38,416 bases of DNA from Chthoniobacterales bacterium (GTDB taxonomy: Bacteria; Verrucomicrobiota; Verrucomicrobiia; Chthoniobacterales; UBA10450), in assembly GCA_025935755.1 (NCBI GenBank), contig JAICUQ010000012.1:1-38416 (forward strand). The letters run 5' to 3'. A program made the position numbers and the translations under genes. The notes beneath the pieces were generated by a model, which made no database searches, was not told where the DNA came from, and saw nothing but the letters and a program-made list of their open reading frames with translations. This document shows, one piece after another, positions 16,653-25,792 of this stretch. Every line of letters begins with the position of its first letter. The first letter of the stretch is position 1.

Positions 16653-19391
16653 TTATTCGGTGCTCTGATTCGCCGACTGCATCGCAAGCTCGCGCGCGAA
16701 CTGAAGCGTGTCGATGGAATCGACATCTTTGTCGCGTCGAATCGCCTTTATTCTCGGAAACCGCAGAGCAAGTCCACTGGCGTGACGAGCGCTGGGCTGG
16801 ATTGAATTGAAAGCGACCTCCAGTACCACATCAGGCTTCACTCTGCGGTACCGGCCAAGATCGGCGATGGTGTTCTGTTTGAAGTGCTCCGTTAACTCCG
16901 CAATTTCGACGTCAGTCAGCCCGCTATAGGCTTTACCGATTGGCAACAGTTCGCCAGTCGTTTCGTCGCGCACGGCGAAGGTGTAATCACTTAACACATC
17001 GTTGCGTTTCCCGTGGCCAAGCTCCGCCGCAACAACCACCACATCCAGGGTCGCCAGTTCGCGTTTCAATTTGAACCAGAACATCCCGCGAGCGCCCGGC
17101 AGATAAAAACTTTCGGCGTCTTTGATCATGAGACCTTCGTTCAACCGCCGGCGTGCATCCTGAAAAATTTGTTCAATCTCTTTCGCAGAATGCGCCGGCG
17201 TGACATTCGCCCTTTGAAATTGCGGCGGTAATATGAGTTTGCCGAGTTGTTCCCGCCGTTCGCGGAGTGGAGTTTTCAACAGCGACCGTCCGTCTATCCA
17301 GAGAAGATCGAAGATTACAAAGGCGACGGGCACGTCTGCTGCGGCACCTGTAAACAGGTCAGGAGTGCCCTCCTTGCGTCCGAGCCGCTTTTGCAGATCG
17401 AAAAAGGTCAGCCGCCGCCCTTCGTCAAAAGCGATGATCTCGCCATCGGCGATCAGCTCCTGGTCAAACGTCCTGGCTTGCTCAACAAGCTCCGGAAATT
17501 GCCCGGTGATTCGCCTGAGATCGCGCGAGAAAATCTCGACCCTATCGCTGCTACGGTGAAGCTGCGCACGAATGCCGTCGAATTTGTCTTCGACGTATAC
17601 CGTAGCCGGGACTGGTGATCCCGGTTGGCCGGCGTCAACGCCCGCGGCTACAGTAAAGCGTTCCCACACCGCCTCAGCGGTCGGTTCAGGGGTGGCAAGC
17701 ATACACTTGATAGGGCGAAGTACCGATAGTTCGGCACCGTGCAGTTCTTTCCGTGATGCCAGCAGCGCGGTCCGGCCAATGTCGCCTAACAACATGTTGG
17801 CTTGCTTCACTTCTTCGAGCGAAGCATCGAATGCCCTGGCGATCGCTTCTTCAACCAGGCCTTCGCGCAGACCGATGCGCAGGTCGCCTGTTAAAATCTT
17901 GACCACGTACTCGCCTTCGCGCGCAGATAGTTTTGAAAATCGTTCGCGCAGCAGCTTTGCCTTGGCGATCGGTCCGCGTGCAAGATGAAGGCTTTCGAAT
18001 AACCCGGCCGACTCGCCAATACTGAATGGCTGCGGCGTCGTTCGCTCATCGAGAACTTCAAACGCAGTCTTCCCGGCATCTCCATGTTTGCTGGCGATTC
18101 GATGAAACTCAGGCTCGCTGATGTTTGTCGCGTCTTGCAACGCGCGAAAGATTACCGCCCACCCGACCTGCAATACCCGCGGATCGGTTTGGGCAAATGC
18201 CCTTCCGGTGAAGTACGTAGTCGCAAACGGAAGCTGTTCACTTGTTAGGTCGCGCAGGTAATCGGATAGCAACCGTATCTTTTCCAGCTTAGCCGTCGTC
18301 GCACCGATGGTTTCTCCGACATTTGCGAAATCGAGAAACTCAGATCGTGGCGTCGAATTGGAACGTTGGCCGGTGCCGGATGTTTCAGGTGACGATCGGG
18401 GCGCGATCTCTTGGCCTCCGAAGTGCAGTTCCATCTGATTTTCTTCGGTCAGGGCCCATGCTTCCAAGCCGCGGGCGCGAAGATCCGAGGCAAAAGCTGC
18501 GGCAAAGCCGTGCAGCGTCAACACACGGCGCGGTTGCACCAATTCGACGTACCGAAGCAAATCGTCGTAGTCCGCATGATCCGACAGCGGAAATGCCCGA
18601 TCGACCTGGTGGCGATACACGGCCTGGGGATCGACGGCCCATCCACTAATCAGTGCCACACGTTTTCGCGGGATGTTTTCCAGCATCGGCGAGCGGTTCG
18701 CGCTCGGCGGACAGATCAACACTTTACCTGCTACATCGTTTCGATTGTATCGGACGTATTTGCAGAATGATTGCCCGAGTTGTTCGTAGATCCGCGTCAT
18801 TTGATAAACCGCGCCATGGAGCATGGGCGTCACACCCGCGCCTTCCAGCGCGCAGAGGATTTCCTGCGCTTTGCCTAACGAGTACCCCAGCAGCACCGGC
18901 ACCTCTCCTGCGTGGATGGTTTCGCTGCAGAAAGCGACCATCTGATCGATGACTTCTTTCGTTGGAGGAAAGCGATAGCGCGGCGTACCGAATGTCGTTT
19001 CCATGACGAGTGTATCAGCATGACGCCACTCCGCCGGTTCGGCGGACCCGCCGTTACGCAATTTGAAATCTCCACTGTAGAGCAGCGTCTCCTCATCAGC
19101 GAAGACCAGGCATTGAGCCGAGCCGAAAATATGCCCCGCTGGTATCAACATCATATCGACGCGGCGAACGGATCGTCTTTCTCCGAATCGCAAACAATGT
19201 TCGATCCGTGAGCCCGGCAGACGGGCGCGCATCAGCCGTGCTGTCCGCTCTGAAACGATCACCTCCCGGTGCGGCGCGATGTGGTCACTGTGCGCGTGAG
19301 ACACGAACGCGAAAGATTTTGCATCCCATGGGTCCAGCCATAAATCTTGTTCCGGCAGGTAAACCCCGCGCTGATATCGAACCTCGATCAC
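16653..19391 (-). CDS. Exonuclease-DNA ligase fusion (MBL/beta-CASP + ATP-dependent ligase)
   Basis: One 912-residue chain carries two enzymes that are usually separate genes. Residues 1-325 are a metallo-beta-lactamase/beta-CASP nuclease of the 'ligase-associated exonuclease' type: HAHSDH at 32-37, PAGHIFGSAQ near 84-93, LLYSGDFK near 103-110, SDHADYDDL near 270-278 and LHGF near 293. A Ser/Pro-rich linker (about 326-350) follows. Residues ~351-912 are a complete ATP-dependent DNA ligase: nucleotidyl Lys K603 in EDKFDGIR, DGEIIAF (649-655), EGLMIKD (752-758) and FWFKLKRE (771-778), with the DNA-binding domain before and an OB fold after. The start is GTG at 19391. Expected role: end processing and sealing in DNA repair. 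Confidence 0.92.
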   Translation of the reverse strand: MIEVRYQRGVYLPEQDLWLDPWDAKSFAFVSHAHSDHIAPHREVIVSERTARLMRARLPGSRIEHCLRFGERRSVRRVDMMLIPAGHIFGSAQCLVFADEETLLYSGDFKLRNGGSAEPAEWRHADTLVMETTFGTPRYRFPPTKEVIDQMVAFCSETIHAGEVPVLLGYSLGKAQEILCALEGAGVTPMLHGAVYQMTRIYEQLGQSFCKYVRYNRNDVAGKVLICPPSANRSPMLENIPRKRVALISGWAVDPQAVYRHQVDRAFPLSDHADYDDLLRYVELVQPRRVLTLHGFAAAFASDLRARGLEAWALTEENQMELHFGGQEIAPRSSPETSGTGQRSNSTPRSEFLDFANVGETIGATTAKLEKIRLLSDYLRDLTSEQLPFATTYFTGRAFAQTDPRVLQVGWAVIFRALQDATNISEPEFHRIASKHGDAGKTAFEVLDERTTPQPFSIGESAGLFESLHLARGPIAKAKLLRERFSKLSAREGEYVVKILTGDLRIGLREGLVEEAIARAFDASLEEVKQANMLLGDIGRTALLASRKELHGAELSVLRPIKCMLATPEPTAEAVWERFTVAAGVDAGQPGSPVPATVYVEDKFDGIRAQLHRSSDRVEIFSRDLRRITGQFPELVEQARTFDQELIADGEIIAFDEGRRLTFFDLQKRLGRKEGTPDLFTGAAADVPVAFVIFDLLWIDGRSLLKTPLRERREQLGKLILPPQFQRANVTPAHSAKEIEQIFQDARRRLNEGLMIKDAESFYLPGARGMFWFKLKRELATLDVVVVAAELGHGKRNDVLSDYTFAVRDETTGELLPIGKAYSGLTDVEIAELTEHFKQNTIADLGRYRRVKPDVVLEVAFNSIQPSARHASGLALRFPRIKAIRRDKDVDSIDTLQFARELAMQSANQSTE

Positions 19392-19493
19392 CCGGAAAAT
19401 TACTTCTCAATTTGTGTGAGTTCCATAGGATGCGCCGGTGAGCACCATGGTTGCTCGTTGACACCTGCTTCAAGGGGCCGCTTTATTACGGAA

Positions 19494-20084
19494 ATGAGAT
19501 TTGCCGCCGCAGTTGGAATTCTGGCTTTCACGGCTGTGTCCGTTTGCGCAAGGGGCGTACGCGAGGAACCCAAAGTCATCGAGAAAGTCACGCCGCTGCC
19601 AGTGGCATTGGATCCAAACTTCGAGTTCCGGAAGACCAAGCTCTTCTTCATGAGTGAGAAAGGGCCAAAGCCGAGTGAGCGGGCGCACGATTCGTCCAAC
19701 AAGGTTGGAGGCAAGGGCAATCAACCCAACCAAAAAACCGCCACGATTCAGGACGCCCCGATCGTTTTTGAGAGGCAATACCGTCTGTACGGTGCGGTGA
19801 CCGGACTCGATATGCGGCAGCGGTTCGGCAATTACTTCGATTTCTTCTGGAGAAGCAAGCGCCCCGCAGATGTCACCGTGCGCTTGGAATACCGGCAGGA
19901 GAAGTTGCACGAACACACCCAGGCACAGGAGATCACATATAGAAACGTGCGTGGCACTCACAAGACTGAGTTCAAGGTAATCGGTGACGATTATTTCGAT
20001 GATGGCAGAGTGATTGCCTGGCGATGCCTGCTTATCGCGAACGGCCGGATCGTCGCGGAAAACCGCTCGTTTCTGTGGGAGTAG
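19494..20084 (+). CDS. Secreted protein of unknown function
   Basis: The ATG at 19494 (196 residues) gives a clean signal peptide (MRFAAAVGILAFTAVSVCARG); an in-frame start at 19347 overlaps the divergent ligase gene and adds an implausible leader. The mature protein is basic, has a low-complexity KVGGKGNQPNQKTATIQD stretch and a C-terminal beta-rich part ending GRVIAWRCLLIANGRIVAENRSFLWE. No known family was recognised. It starts about 100 bases from the divergent ligase gene. Confidence 0.7.
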   Translation: MRFAAAVGILAFTAVSVCARGVREEPKVIEKVTPLPVALDPNFEFRKTKLFFMSEKGPKPSERAHDSSNKVGGKGNQPNQKTATIQDAPIVFERQYRLYGAVTGLDMRQRFGNYFDFFWRSKRPADVTVRLEYRQEKLHEHTQAQEITYRNVRGTHKTEFKVIGDDYFDDGRVIAWRCLLIANGRIVAENRSFLWE

Positions 20085-20214
20085 ACGGCGCCAGAGCCTC
20101 GCGCCAATGTTCTCAAGCCGGTTCCTCGCATCTTCAAAGGGATCCGGCTCATTAAGCAGTGCATTCCGAATCAGTTGATGAGCAATTTACCCATGCGCGG
20201 GGAGGTTTGACAGC

Positions 20215-20766
20215 ATGGGTTTCGGGCTGGTATCGTTCCAAAGAGTAACTGTGGACTCGTCAATTCAAGTTGGGGTAAAAGGGCCGACCGTATGGGTGAA
20301 AGTGGAGGGAAAAGGCAGTTTCCTCAATAGCGGCAACCTCAAGGAGTTCTCGCGCGAAATGTTACACCGCGGATATCGTGAATTTGTGGTGGATTTGGCC
20401 GATTGCGCGATGATGGACTCCACATTCATGGGAACGATGGCTAGCGTGGCGTTGCGACTGAAGGAACTCGGGCGCGGACACCTTCACATTGTTCATTGCG
20501 GCAATCGCAGTCTGCAACTTCTTTCCGGGCTCGGATTGGACCAGATTTTCGACATCCACAGCGATGGCACCAGTGCACCCGAATGTGAAGCGCTTGAACA
20601 GGCTTCGAAAAGCCAGACGTTGGATTCTCGTAAGAGGGAGCAGACGGAAACGATGCTCCAGGCACATGAGGCGCTTTGTGAGGCGGCGCCCGAAAACATT
20701 TTCCGTTTTAAGGACGTTCTCGATTTCCTGAGACAAGACCTTCATCACGAGACGTCTTCGAAGTAA
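20215..20766 (+). CDS. STAS-domain anti-sigma factor antagonist with C-terminal extension
   Basis: Residues ~16-115 are a STAS domain: VKVEGKGSFLNSGNLKEFSREML, FVVDLADCAMMDSTFMGTMASV with S69 as the likely phosphorylated Ser (T70 is adjacent), and GLGLDQIFDIH. Unphosphorylated STAS antagonists bind an anti-sigma kinase and free a sigma factor. The last ~60 residues are an unusual helical tail (EQTETMLQAHEALCEAAPENIFRF). A GGGGAGG at 20200-20206 supports the start. The phosphatase gene that could dephosphorylate it begins 14 bases downstream. Confidence 0.85.
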   Translation: MGFGLVSFQRVTVDSSIQVGVKGPTVWVKVEGKGSFLNSGNLKEFSREMLHRGYREFVVDLADCAMMDSTFMGTMASVALRLKELGRGHLHIVHCGNRSLQLLSGLGLDQIFDIHSDGTSAPECEALEQASKSQTLDSRKREQTETMLQAHEALCEAAPENIFRFKDVLDFLRQDLHHETSSK

Positions 20767-20780
20767 GCTGGCCTCGGACA

Positions 20781-22217
20781 ATGTGGCCGACTCTTCTCCT
20801 AGGACTGCTTGTCGCGTCTCTGGCTGGCTGGGGTATCACTGCTTACGCCCAGAGCCGGCGAATCCGGAAACTCGAGCGCTCGCATGAAGAGATCCAGGTC
20901 GAGGAAACGCTGGTGTTCGATTTCCTGCATGGACTGGGCGAGGCGTTCCGCGGGACCATTCGACCTCACGAACTGCATCGCCTTGTAGTGGAGGGGGCTG
21001 TGCGAATTCTCGATGCGCACGGCGGCGCGCTTTACGTCACAGATAGAACAGGTGGCAAGCTCACGCCCGCATTTATTTCCAAAGGTTGTCCGCCGCTGGT
21101 AGATGTTCCGCAACACATTTTGCAACAAGCCGCTGCCAATCCTCTTGCGCTGGAAAGTTTTCTGCGACTGCATTCGGTTGGTCCTGACGAGGGACTGATC
21201 GGCCACGTCTGGCACACCGGCCAGGCTATTTGTCTCAACGAATTCTCGGAGGCACCGGAGCTGGCGAAGTTGCGTGGAAGCGCGTTTGGCAGCGTGTCGA
21301 TCATGGCAACAGCGCTTCAATATGGCGACCAGGATCTCGGTGTGTTGGCGTTGGCCAACGGTCCCAAAGGTGTGCCGTTTTCGCAGGCTGATTTTGTCGT
21401 CTTCAAATCCATCGCCGAGCAATCTGCCTTTGCGCTTTACAACGCGATTATCTATTCGATGGCGAACGAAAAGAAACGGCTGGATCACGATCTCGAAATC
21501 GCGCGAGACATTCAACGCATCCTGCTGCCATCTGAAGCACCGGCTATCAATGGATTCCAAATCAGCGGGATTAATGTGCCAGCTCGCCAGGTAAGCGGCG
21601 ATTATTTTGATTACATCCACGTCGATGACGAGCGACTTGGCGTGGCAATCGCAGATGTTTCCGGCAAAGGCGTCCCCGCATCACTCATCATGGCGATTTG
21701 CCGCAGCGTATTGCGCGCAGAGGCTGCGCGGAATCCATCTCCGGCGGATGTGTTGCGAAAAGTCAACCGGCAGCTTTATCCCGACATCAAAGAAGACATG
21801 TTTATCAGTATGGCCTACCTGATTCTGAATCATCAGAATGATGGGATTATCCTGGCGCGGGCTGGACACGACGCGCCGTTGTGGTACCAGCGGCAGTCCC
21901 AAAGTGTAACACCGGTGAAGTCGCCGGGAATGGTCGTTGGAATTGACAGTGGAAGTGTGTTTGATAGGCTTACTGTCGATTTCGCGGTACCTCTGGAGCG
22001 CAACGATTGCCTCGTTCTTTACACCGACGGCCTGACCGAGACGCTGAACACCGAGGGAGACGAGTTTGGCGTTGATCGTATGATGGAGTCGGTTCGCGCC
22101 AGCGCGAACGATGGCGCGCAAGCGATTGTAAAGAGAATCATCGAGGACGTGCGAGATTTCACCGGTTCGGTGCCGCAAAACGATGACATGACCTTAATAG
22201 CTATTCGCAAGACATGA
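20781..22217 (+). CDS. Membrane GAF-SpoIIE/PP2C phosphatase (RsbU-like)
   Basis: A 478-residue signalling phosphatase. A single N-terminal membrane helix (residues 2-22) and a short coiled coil precede a GAF domain (about 50-215: EEGAVRILDAHGGALYV-like core, DEGLIGHVWHTGQAICLNEF, VLALANGPKGVPFSQADFVVF). The phosphatase domain follows: LEIARDIQRILLP, VSGDYFDYIH, AIADVSGKGVPASLIMA and LYTDGLTETLN contain the metal-binding Asp residues. The GAF domain presumably senses a small molecule or redox signal; the target is probably the adjacent STAS protein. Its stop overlaps the grpE start (ATGA at 22214-22217). Confidence 0.9.
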   Translation: MWPTLLLGLLVASLAGWGITAYAQSRRIRKLERSHEEIQVEETLVFDFLHGLGEAFRGTIRPHELHRLVVEGAVRILDAHGGALYVTDRTGGKLTPAFISKGCPPLVDVPQHILQQAAANPLALESFLRLHSVGPDEGLIGHVWHTGQAICLNEFSEAPELAKLRGSAFGSVSIMATALQYGDQDLGVLALANGPKGVPFSQADFVVFKSIAEQSAFALYNAIIYSMANEKKRLDHDLEIARDIQRILLPSEAPAINGFQISGINVPARQVSGDYFDYIHVDDERLGVAIADVSGKGVPASLIMAICRSVLRAEAARNPSPADVLRKVNRQLYPDIKEDMFISMAYLILNHQNDGIILARAGHDAPLWYQRQSQSVTPVKSPGMVVGIDSGSVFDRLTVDFAVPLERNDCLVLYTDGLTETLNTEGDEFGVDRMMESVRASANDGAQAIVKRIIEDVRDFTGSVPQNDDMTLIAIRKT

Positions 22218-22768
22218 AAAAGATGCCATCCCATGAGCGCGACCAAGTGAATTCATCAACGCAGGCGAAGCAGCAGTCCGCGTCGACCGAAACCGGTGGC
22301 GATCCCGAAGATGCACTGGCTGGTTTGCAAGCCGATCTCGACCGGTTTCGCGACCTCGCCCTACGCAGCCAGGCTGATTTCGAGAACTATAAGAAACGCG
22401 CCGTCCGCGAGAAAGAGGATGCGGTGAAATACGCCAACAGCGCGTTACTCGAGCGGTTGGTCTCAATTCTCGATAACTTTGAGCTTGGATTGGCAGCTGC
22501 GAAAAGCGAGGCCGAACAATCTCCGATCTATTCCGGAATGGTTCTGGTTCAAAAACAGCTGAATGACCTGCTTGAGGAAAACGGCCTGCAACCTATCGAA
22601 GCCGAAGGCCAGAAGTTTGATCCGAATCTGCACGAAGCGATTGCCCATGAGCCGAGCGATGCCCCGGAAGAAATAGTCATTCGCCAGAACCGGCGAGGTT
22701 ACCGGTTCAAGGATCGTCTGTTGCGACCCGCGCGCGTCGTTGTTTCCAGTGGCCCGCCAAGATCGTAG
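22214..22768 (+). CDS. grpE: Nucleotide exchange factor GrpE
   Basis: A 184-residue GrpE. A disordered N-terminus (about 35 residues) leads into the long dimerising helix (ADLDRFRDLALRSQADFENYKKRAVREKEDA) and the four-helix and beta domains, with the family signature in FDPNLHEAIAHEPS and NRRGYRFKDRLLRPARVVVS. It speeds ADP release from DnaK. It is translationally coupled to the upstream phosphatase gene and followed after 109 bases by dnaJ; dnaK is not in the window. Confidence 0.95.
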   Translation: MKKMPSHERDQVNSSTQAKQQSASTETGGDPEDALAGLQADLDRFRDLALRSQADFENYKKRAVREKEDAVKYANSALLERLVSILDNFELGLAAAKSEAEQSPIYSGMVLVQKQLNDLLEENGLQPIEAEGQKFDPNLHEAIAHEPSDAPEEIVIRQNRRGYRFKDRLLRPARVVVSSGPPRS

Positions 22769-22773
22769 GCATG

Positions 22774-22867
22774 TGTCATTCCGAGCGAGGTCGAGCAATC
22801 CCGTGACATTATCGTGCGAGTGGGCAACGGAATTCTTTTACTCCGCTTCGCTTCGCTCACCATGACA
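22774..22867. repeat. Inverted-repeat element between grpE and dnaJ
   Basis: The left arm (TGTCATTCCGAGCGAGGTCGA from 22774) and the right arm (CTTCGCTTCGCTCACCATGACA, ending 22867) are imperfect reverse complements, both belonging to the TGTCATTCTGAGCGAAGC-type family scattered through this window. Together they span nearly the whole grpE-dnaJ gap and could fold into a long imperfect hairpin in the mRNA. Confidence 0.7.
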
Positions 22868-22877
22868 ACTCCCGAAA

Positions 22878-24020
22878 ATGGCTACTGAGAAACGCGATTA
22901 CTATGAAGTGCTCGGCGTCGAACGAAATGCCGCCGGGGAGGAAATCAAGCGTGCCTACCGCAAGCTCGCCGTAAAGTTTCATCCCGATAAAAACCCGGAC
23001 GATCCGCACGCTGAGGAAAAATTTAAAGAGCTAGGCGAAGCGTACGACGTTCTGATGGATCCAGACAAACGCGCGGCGTACGATCGGTTCGGTCACGCCG
23101 CGTTCGCACAGGGTGGCGGCGGTTTCGGTGGTGGGTTTCATGATCCGTTCGACATCTTCCGCGAAGTTTTCGGCGGAGGAGGAATCGGCGGCGGAATTTT
23201 CGAAACGTTCTTCGGCGGCGGGGCTGGAGCCCGCCCGGACGATCGGCGCCGTGGATCGGATCTGCGGTACGACATGGAGATCAAGCTGGAAGAGGCGGCT
23301 TTCGGCGCAGAAAAGACGATTGAAATTGAAAAGCTCGATACGTGTGACAAATGCCACGGCAGCGGTGCCGAACCAGGCTCGCATAAAACAACTTGTCCGA
23401 CGTGCAATGGACGCGGACAGGTGATTAGCTCACGCGGTTTCTTTCATGTTTCGCAAACATGTCCGCGCTGCCACGGCGCCGGTGAGATTATCGAAAATCC
23501 ATGTCAGAAATGCCGCGGCGAAGGACGCATTGAAAAGCCAAGCCGAATCAAGCTGAAGATTCCTGCGGGAATCCGGGGAGGGACTCGATTGCGTTCGCCC
23601 GGAAACGGGGAGGCTGGAATGGGCGGCGGCGCAGCAGGCGACCTTTATGTGGTGGTCCACATCAAGGAGCATAAAATTTTTCATCGTGAAGCGGACGATT
23701 TGTATTGCGATGTGCCAATCTCGTTTTCCGTTGCGGCCCTGGGTGGCGAGGTCGACGTGCCAACGCTTGAAGGCAAAGCGCACGTTAAAGTTCCCGCAGG
23801 CACGCAAAGCGGACAAATGTTCAAGCTTCGTGGCAAGGGGATAACAAATGTAAACGGCCGCAGCCACGGCGATCTGTTCGCGCGCCTGATCGTAGAAGTG
23901 CCAACGCGTCTGAATTCAGAGCAACGCCGCAAGCTCGAGGAGTTCGCGGAGCTTTGCGGAGAGGAGAACACTCCAATGCGCAAAAGTTTCTTCGACCGCG
24001 CGAAGGAGTTCTTTCAGTAA
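22878..24020 (+). CDS. dnaJ: Chaperone DnaJ
   Basis: A full-length (380 residues) type I DnaJ: the J domain has HPD at 35-37 ([10 protein letters not shown]), then a Gly/Phe-rich region (about 78-118), and four CxxCxGxG zinc motifs ([32 protein letters not shown]) at about 156-217, followed by two substrate-binding beta domains and the C-terminal dimer region. It delivers unfolded proteins to DnaK and stimulates its ATPase. Confidence 0.97.
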   Translation: MATEKRDYYEVLGVERNAAGEEIKRAYRKLAVKFHPDKNPDDPHAEEKFKELGEAYDVLMDPDKRAAYDRFGHAAFAQGGGGFGGGFHDPFDIFREVFGGGGIGGGIFETFFGGGAGARPDDRRRGSDLRYDMEIKLEEAAFGAEKTIEIEKLDTCDKCHGSGAEPGSHKTTCPTCNGRGQVISSRGFFHVSQTCPRCHGAGEIIENPCQKCRGEGRIEKPSRIKLKIPAGIRGGTRLRSPGNGEAGMGGGAAGDLYVVVHIKEHKIFHREADDLYCDVPISFSVAALGGEVDVPTLEGKAHVKVPAGTQSGQMFKLRGKGITNVNGRSHGDLFARLIVEVPTRLNSEQRRKLEEFAELCGEENTPMRKSFFDRAKEFFQ

Positions 24021-24032
24021 CTCTGCAATGCC

Positions 24033-24896
24033 GTGATCTGCAACCCCGTCTCAGTGATTGAATGTCCGCGCGATGCGTGGCAGGGCCTCAGCCGGCAGAT
24101 TCCGACCGAGGTGAAAAGCCGATACCTGGGCGCCTTGATTGATGCCGGCTTCAAACACATCGACGCGGTCAGTTTTGTTTCTCCCAAGGCTGTTCCGCAA
24201 ATGGCCGACAGCGAAAAAGTGCTGGAACAGGTGGAACTGCCTAACGACGTCGAGATCATCGGCATCGTGGTGAATGAGAAAGGGGCCGAGCGCGCGATCG
24301 CGACACGTGCAGTTTCGACTCTCGGTTTTCCCTGCTCGGTGTCTGAAACTTTTCTTCGCAAAAACCAAAATCAGACACTTCACGAATGCTACGAAGTTTT
24401 GGAATCGATTAAGAGAAAAGCAGACGATGCGAGACTTGGAACTGTCGTTTACATTTCCATGGCGTTTGGGAACCCATACGGCGATGCGTGGGATCAGGCG
24501 AAGCTTGGACAGGCGCTGAGCACTATTGTTGGCTTTGGTATAGAATCCGTTTCGCTTGCTGACACTGTCGGCATGGCGGGTCCTGATTTGATTCGGAGCG
24601 TGTTTGAGTCAGTGACGGGTGAGTACCCCGGTTGCGGCATCGGCGCGCATCTCCATAGCGCGCCGGCTGAAGCTGAATCGAAAATTCTCGCCGCGTACGA
24701 CGCGGGGTGCCGCCGTTTTGATTCGGCCATCGGAGGCCTGGGTGGATGTCCATTTGCGCAGGATAAACTCGTCGGGAATATCCCAACCGAGTCGCTCATC
24801 GCTGCTTTGAAACGGCGCGGTGTAGAACTGCCGATTAGCGATGCGCTCCAGCGTGTTGTCCCGTTAAATTCGCAGATCGCAGCTGCGTATCAGTAA
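24033..24896 (+). CDS. Hydroxymethylglutaryl-CoA lyase-like enzyme
   Basis: A 287-residue TIM-barrel protein of the HMGL family (HMG-CoA lyase, isopropylmalate/homocitrate synthase superfamily). ECPRDAWQGL (R13, D14) replaces the usual VGPRDGLQ start, GAHLHSAPAEAE gives metal ligands H206 and H208, and GLGGCPFA (C239) carries the lyase-type catalytic Cys loop. HMG-CoA lyase makes acetoacetate and acetyl-CoA from HMG-CoA in leucine breakdown. The substitution in the first motif leaves room for a different acyl-CoA substrate. The start is GTG at 24033, 12 bases after dnaJ. Confidence 0.8.
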   Translation: MICNPVSVIECPRDAWQGLSRQIPTEVKSRYLGALIDAGFKHIDAVSFVSPKAVPQMADSEKVLEQVELPNDVEIIGIVVNEKGAERAIATRAVSTLGFPCSVSETFLRKNQNQTLHECYEVLESIKRKADDARLGTVVYISMAFGNPYGDAWDQAKLGQALSTIVGFGIESVSLADTVGMAGPDLIRSVFESVTGEYPGCGIGAHLHSAPAEAESKILAAYDAGCRRFDSAIGGLGGCPFAQDKLVGNIPTESLIAALKRRGVELPISDALQRVVPLNSQIAAAYQ

Positions 24897-24937
24897 CATC
24901 TGGTGTTTCTCGGCTGAGCCTTACTGAATTTATCAGA

Positions 24938-24963
24938 GATTCTTCGCTTCGCTCAGAATGACA
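24938..24963 (-). repeat. Dispersed TGTCATTCTGAGCGAAGC repeat
   Basis: Read on the minus strand, this is TGTCATTCTGAGCGAAGCGA followed by AGAATC. It is the cleanest copy in this window of the short repeat seen also at 8725, 22774, 37032, 38123 and 38240. It lies in the gap between the HMGL-like gene and rsmE. Confidence 0.7.
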
Positions 24964-24984
24964 GTTCTGGTTCCATAGATCTTC

Positions 24985-25734
24985 ATGCACCGCTTCTACA
25001 TCTCGCCGGAGAATTGGGATCCGCGTGCGCCGGTTTTGCGCGGCTCCGAGGCTCATCACGCGGCGAATGTTTTGCGCATGCAAACCGGAGACAAGCTTGT
25101 CCTCTTTAACGGAAAAGGCCGCGAACTCACTGCGGAAATTGCAAACGTTGGCGATGATGCAGTCCAGTTGCGAAAATTGCACGAAACGGAAACGGCTCCG
25201 CTGCGTTGCAGAATTGTTTTGGGACAGGCGATCCCGAAAGGCAAAAACATGGATCTCATTGTGCAGAAGGCAGTCGAGATCGGTGCAGCCGAGATTGCGC
25301 CCATCGTTTCCGATCGAACAGTTGTGCAACTCGATGCTGAAACTGCGGCGCAAAAGCAGGGGAAATGGCAGCAGATCGCGATCGAGGCAGCCAAGCAGTG
25401 CGGCCAGAATTGGTTGCCGTATGTGCAAAGGCCGAAGAAATTACCCGAAATCTTTTCTTCGTTAGACCAGTCATTTGATCTCCGTTTGATTGGATCGCTC
25501 CAGTCTGATGCGCGGCAGCTAAAGACAATTCTGCAAACCTATTCGAGCGAACACGGTGATCGTCCTCGAAGCGTTTTGATGCTCGTTGGACCTGAAGGTG
25601 ATTTTACACCTGCCGAACTTGCGCTGGCACGTCGTAATAATTGTCAGCCAATCACACTTGGTCCGATTATTCTTCGCGTAGAGACAGCGGCAATTTATTG
25701 CTTGAGCATCCTTTCGTACGAACTCCTCATTTAG
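24985..25734 (+). CDS. rsmE: 16S rRNA (uracil1498-N3)-methyltransferase
   Basis: A 249-residue SPOUT methyltransferase. The N-terminal PUA-like part (MHRFYISPENW, SEAHHAANVLRMQTGD) precedes the knotted domain with GQAIPKGKNMDLIVQKAVEIGA, LVGPEGDFTPAELALA and LGPIILRVETAAIYCLSIL, which form the SAM-binding knot. It methylates U1498 of 16S rRNA. A dispersed repeat lies just upstream and a probable terminator directly at its stop. Confidence 0.93.
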   Translation: MHRFYISPENWDPRAPVLRGSEAHHAANVLRMQTGDKLVLFNGKGRELTAEIANVGDDAVQLRKLHETETAPLRCRIVLGQAIPKGKNMDLIVQKAVEIGAAEIAPIVSDRTVVQLDAETAAQKQGKWQQIAIEAAKQCGQNWLPYVQRPKKLPEIFSSLDQSFDLRLIGSLQSDARQLKTILQTYSSEHGDRPRSVLMLVGPEGDFTPAELALARRNNCQPITLGPIILRVETAAIYCLSILSYELLI

Positions 25735-25768
25735 GCCACACGGCGCGCGGCCGCGTGGCTACAGTTTT
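25735..25768 (+). terminator. Rho-independent terminator after rsmE
   Basis: A 10-bp GC-rich stem with one mismatch (GCCACACGGC at 25735-25744 with GCCGCGTGGC at 25750-25759) starts at the rsmE stop and is followed a few bases later by TTTT. Confidence 0.5.
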
Positions 25769-25792
25769 CATCTCGACAGTTCCGCGGGATTT

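Noticed and set aside
20085-20214. CIRCE heat-shock operator before the STAS-phosphatase-grpE-dnaJ run
   Set aside because: No TTAGCACTC/GAGTGCTAA inverted pair is present; only the ribosome binding site before 20215 is recognisable.
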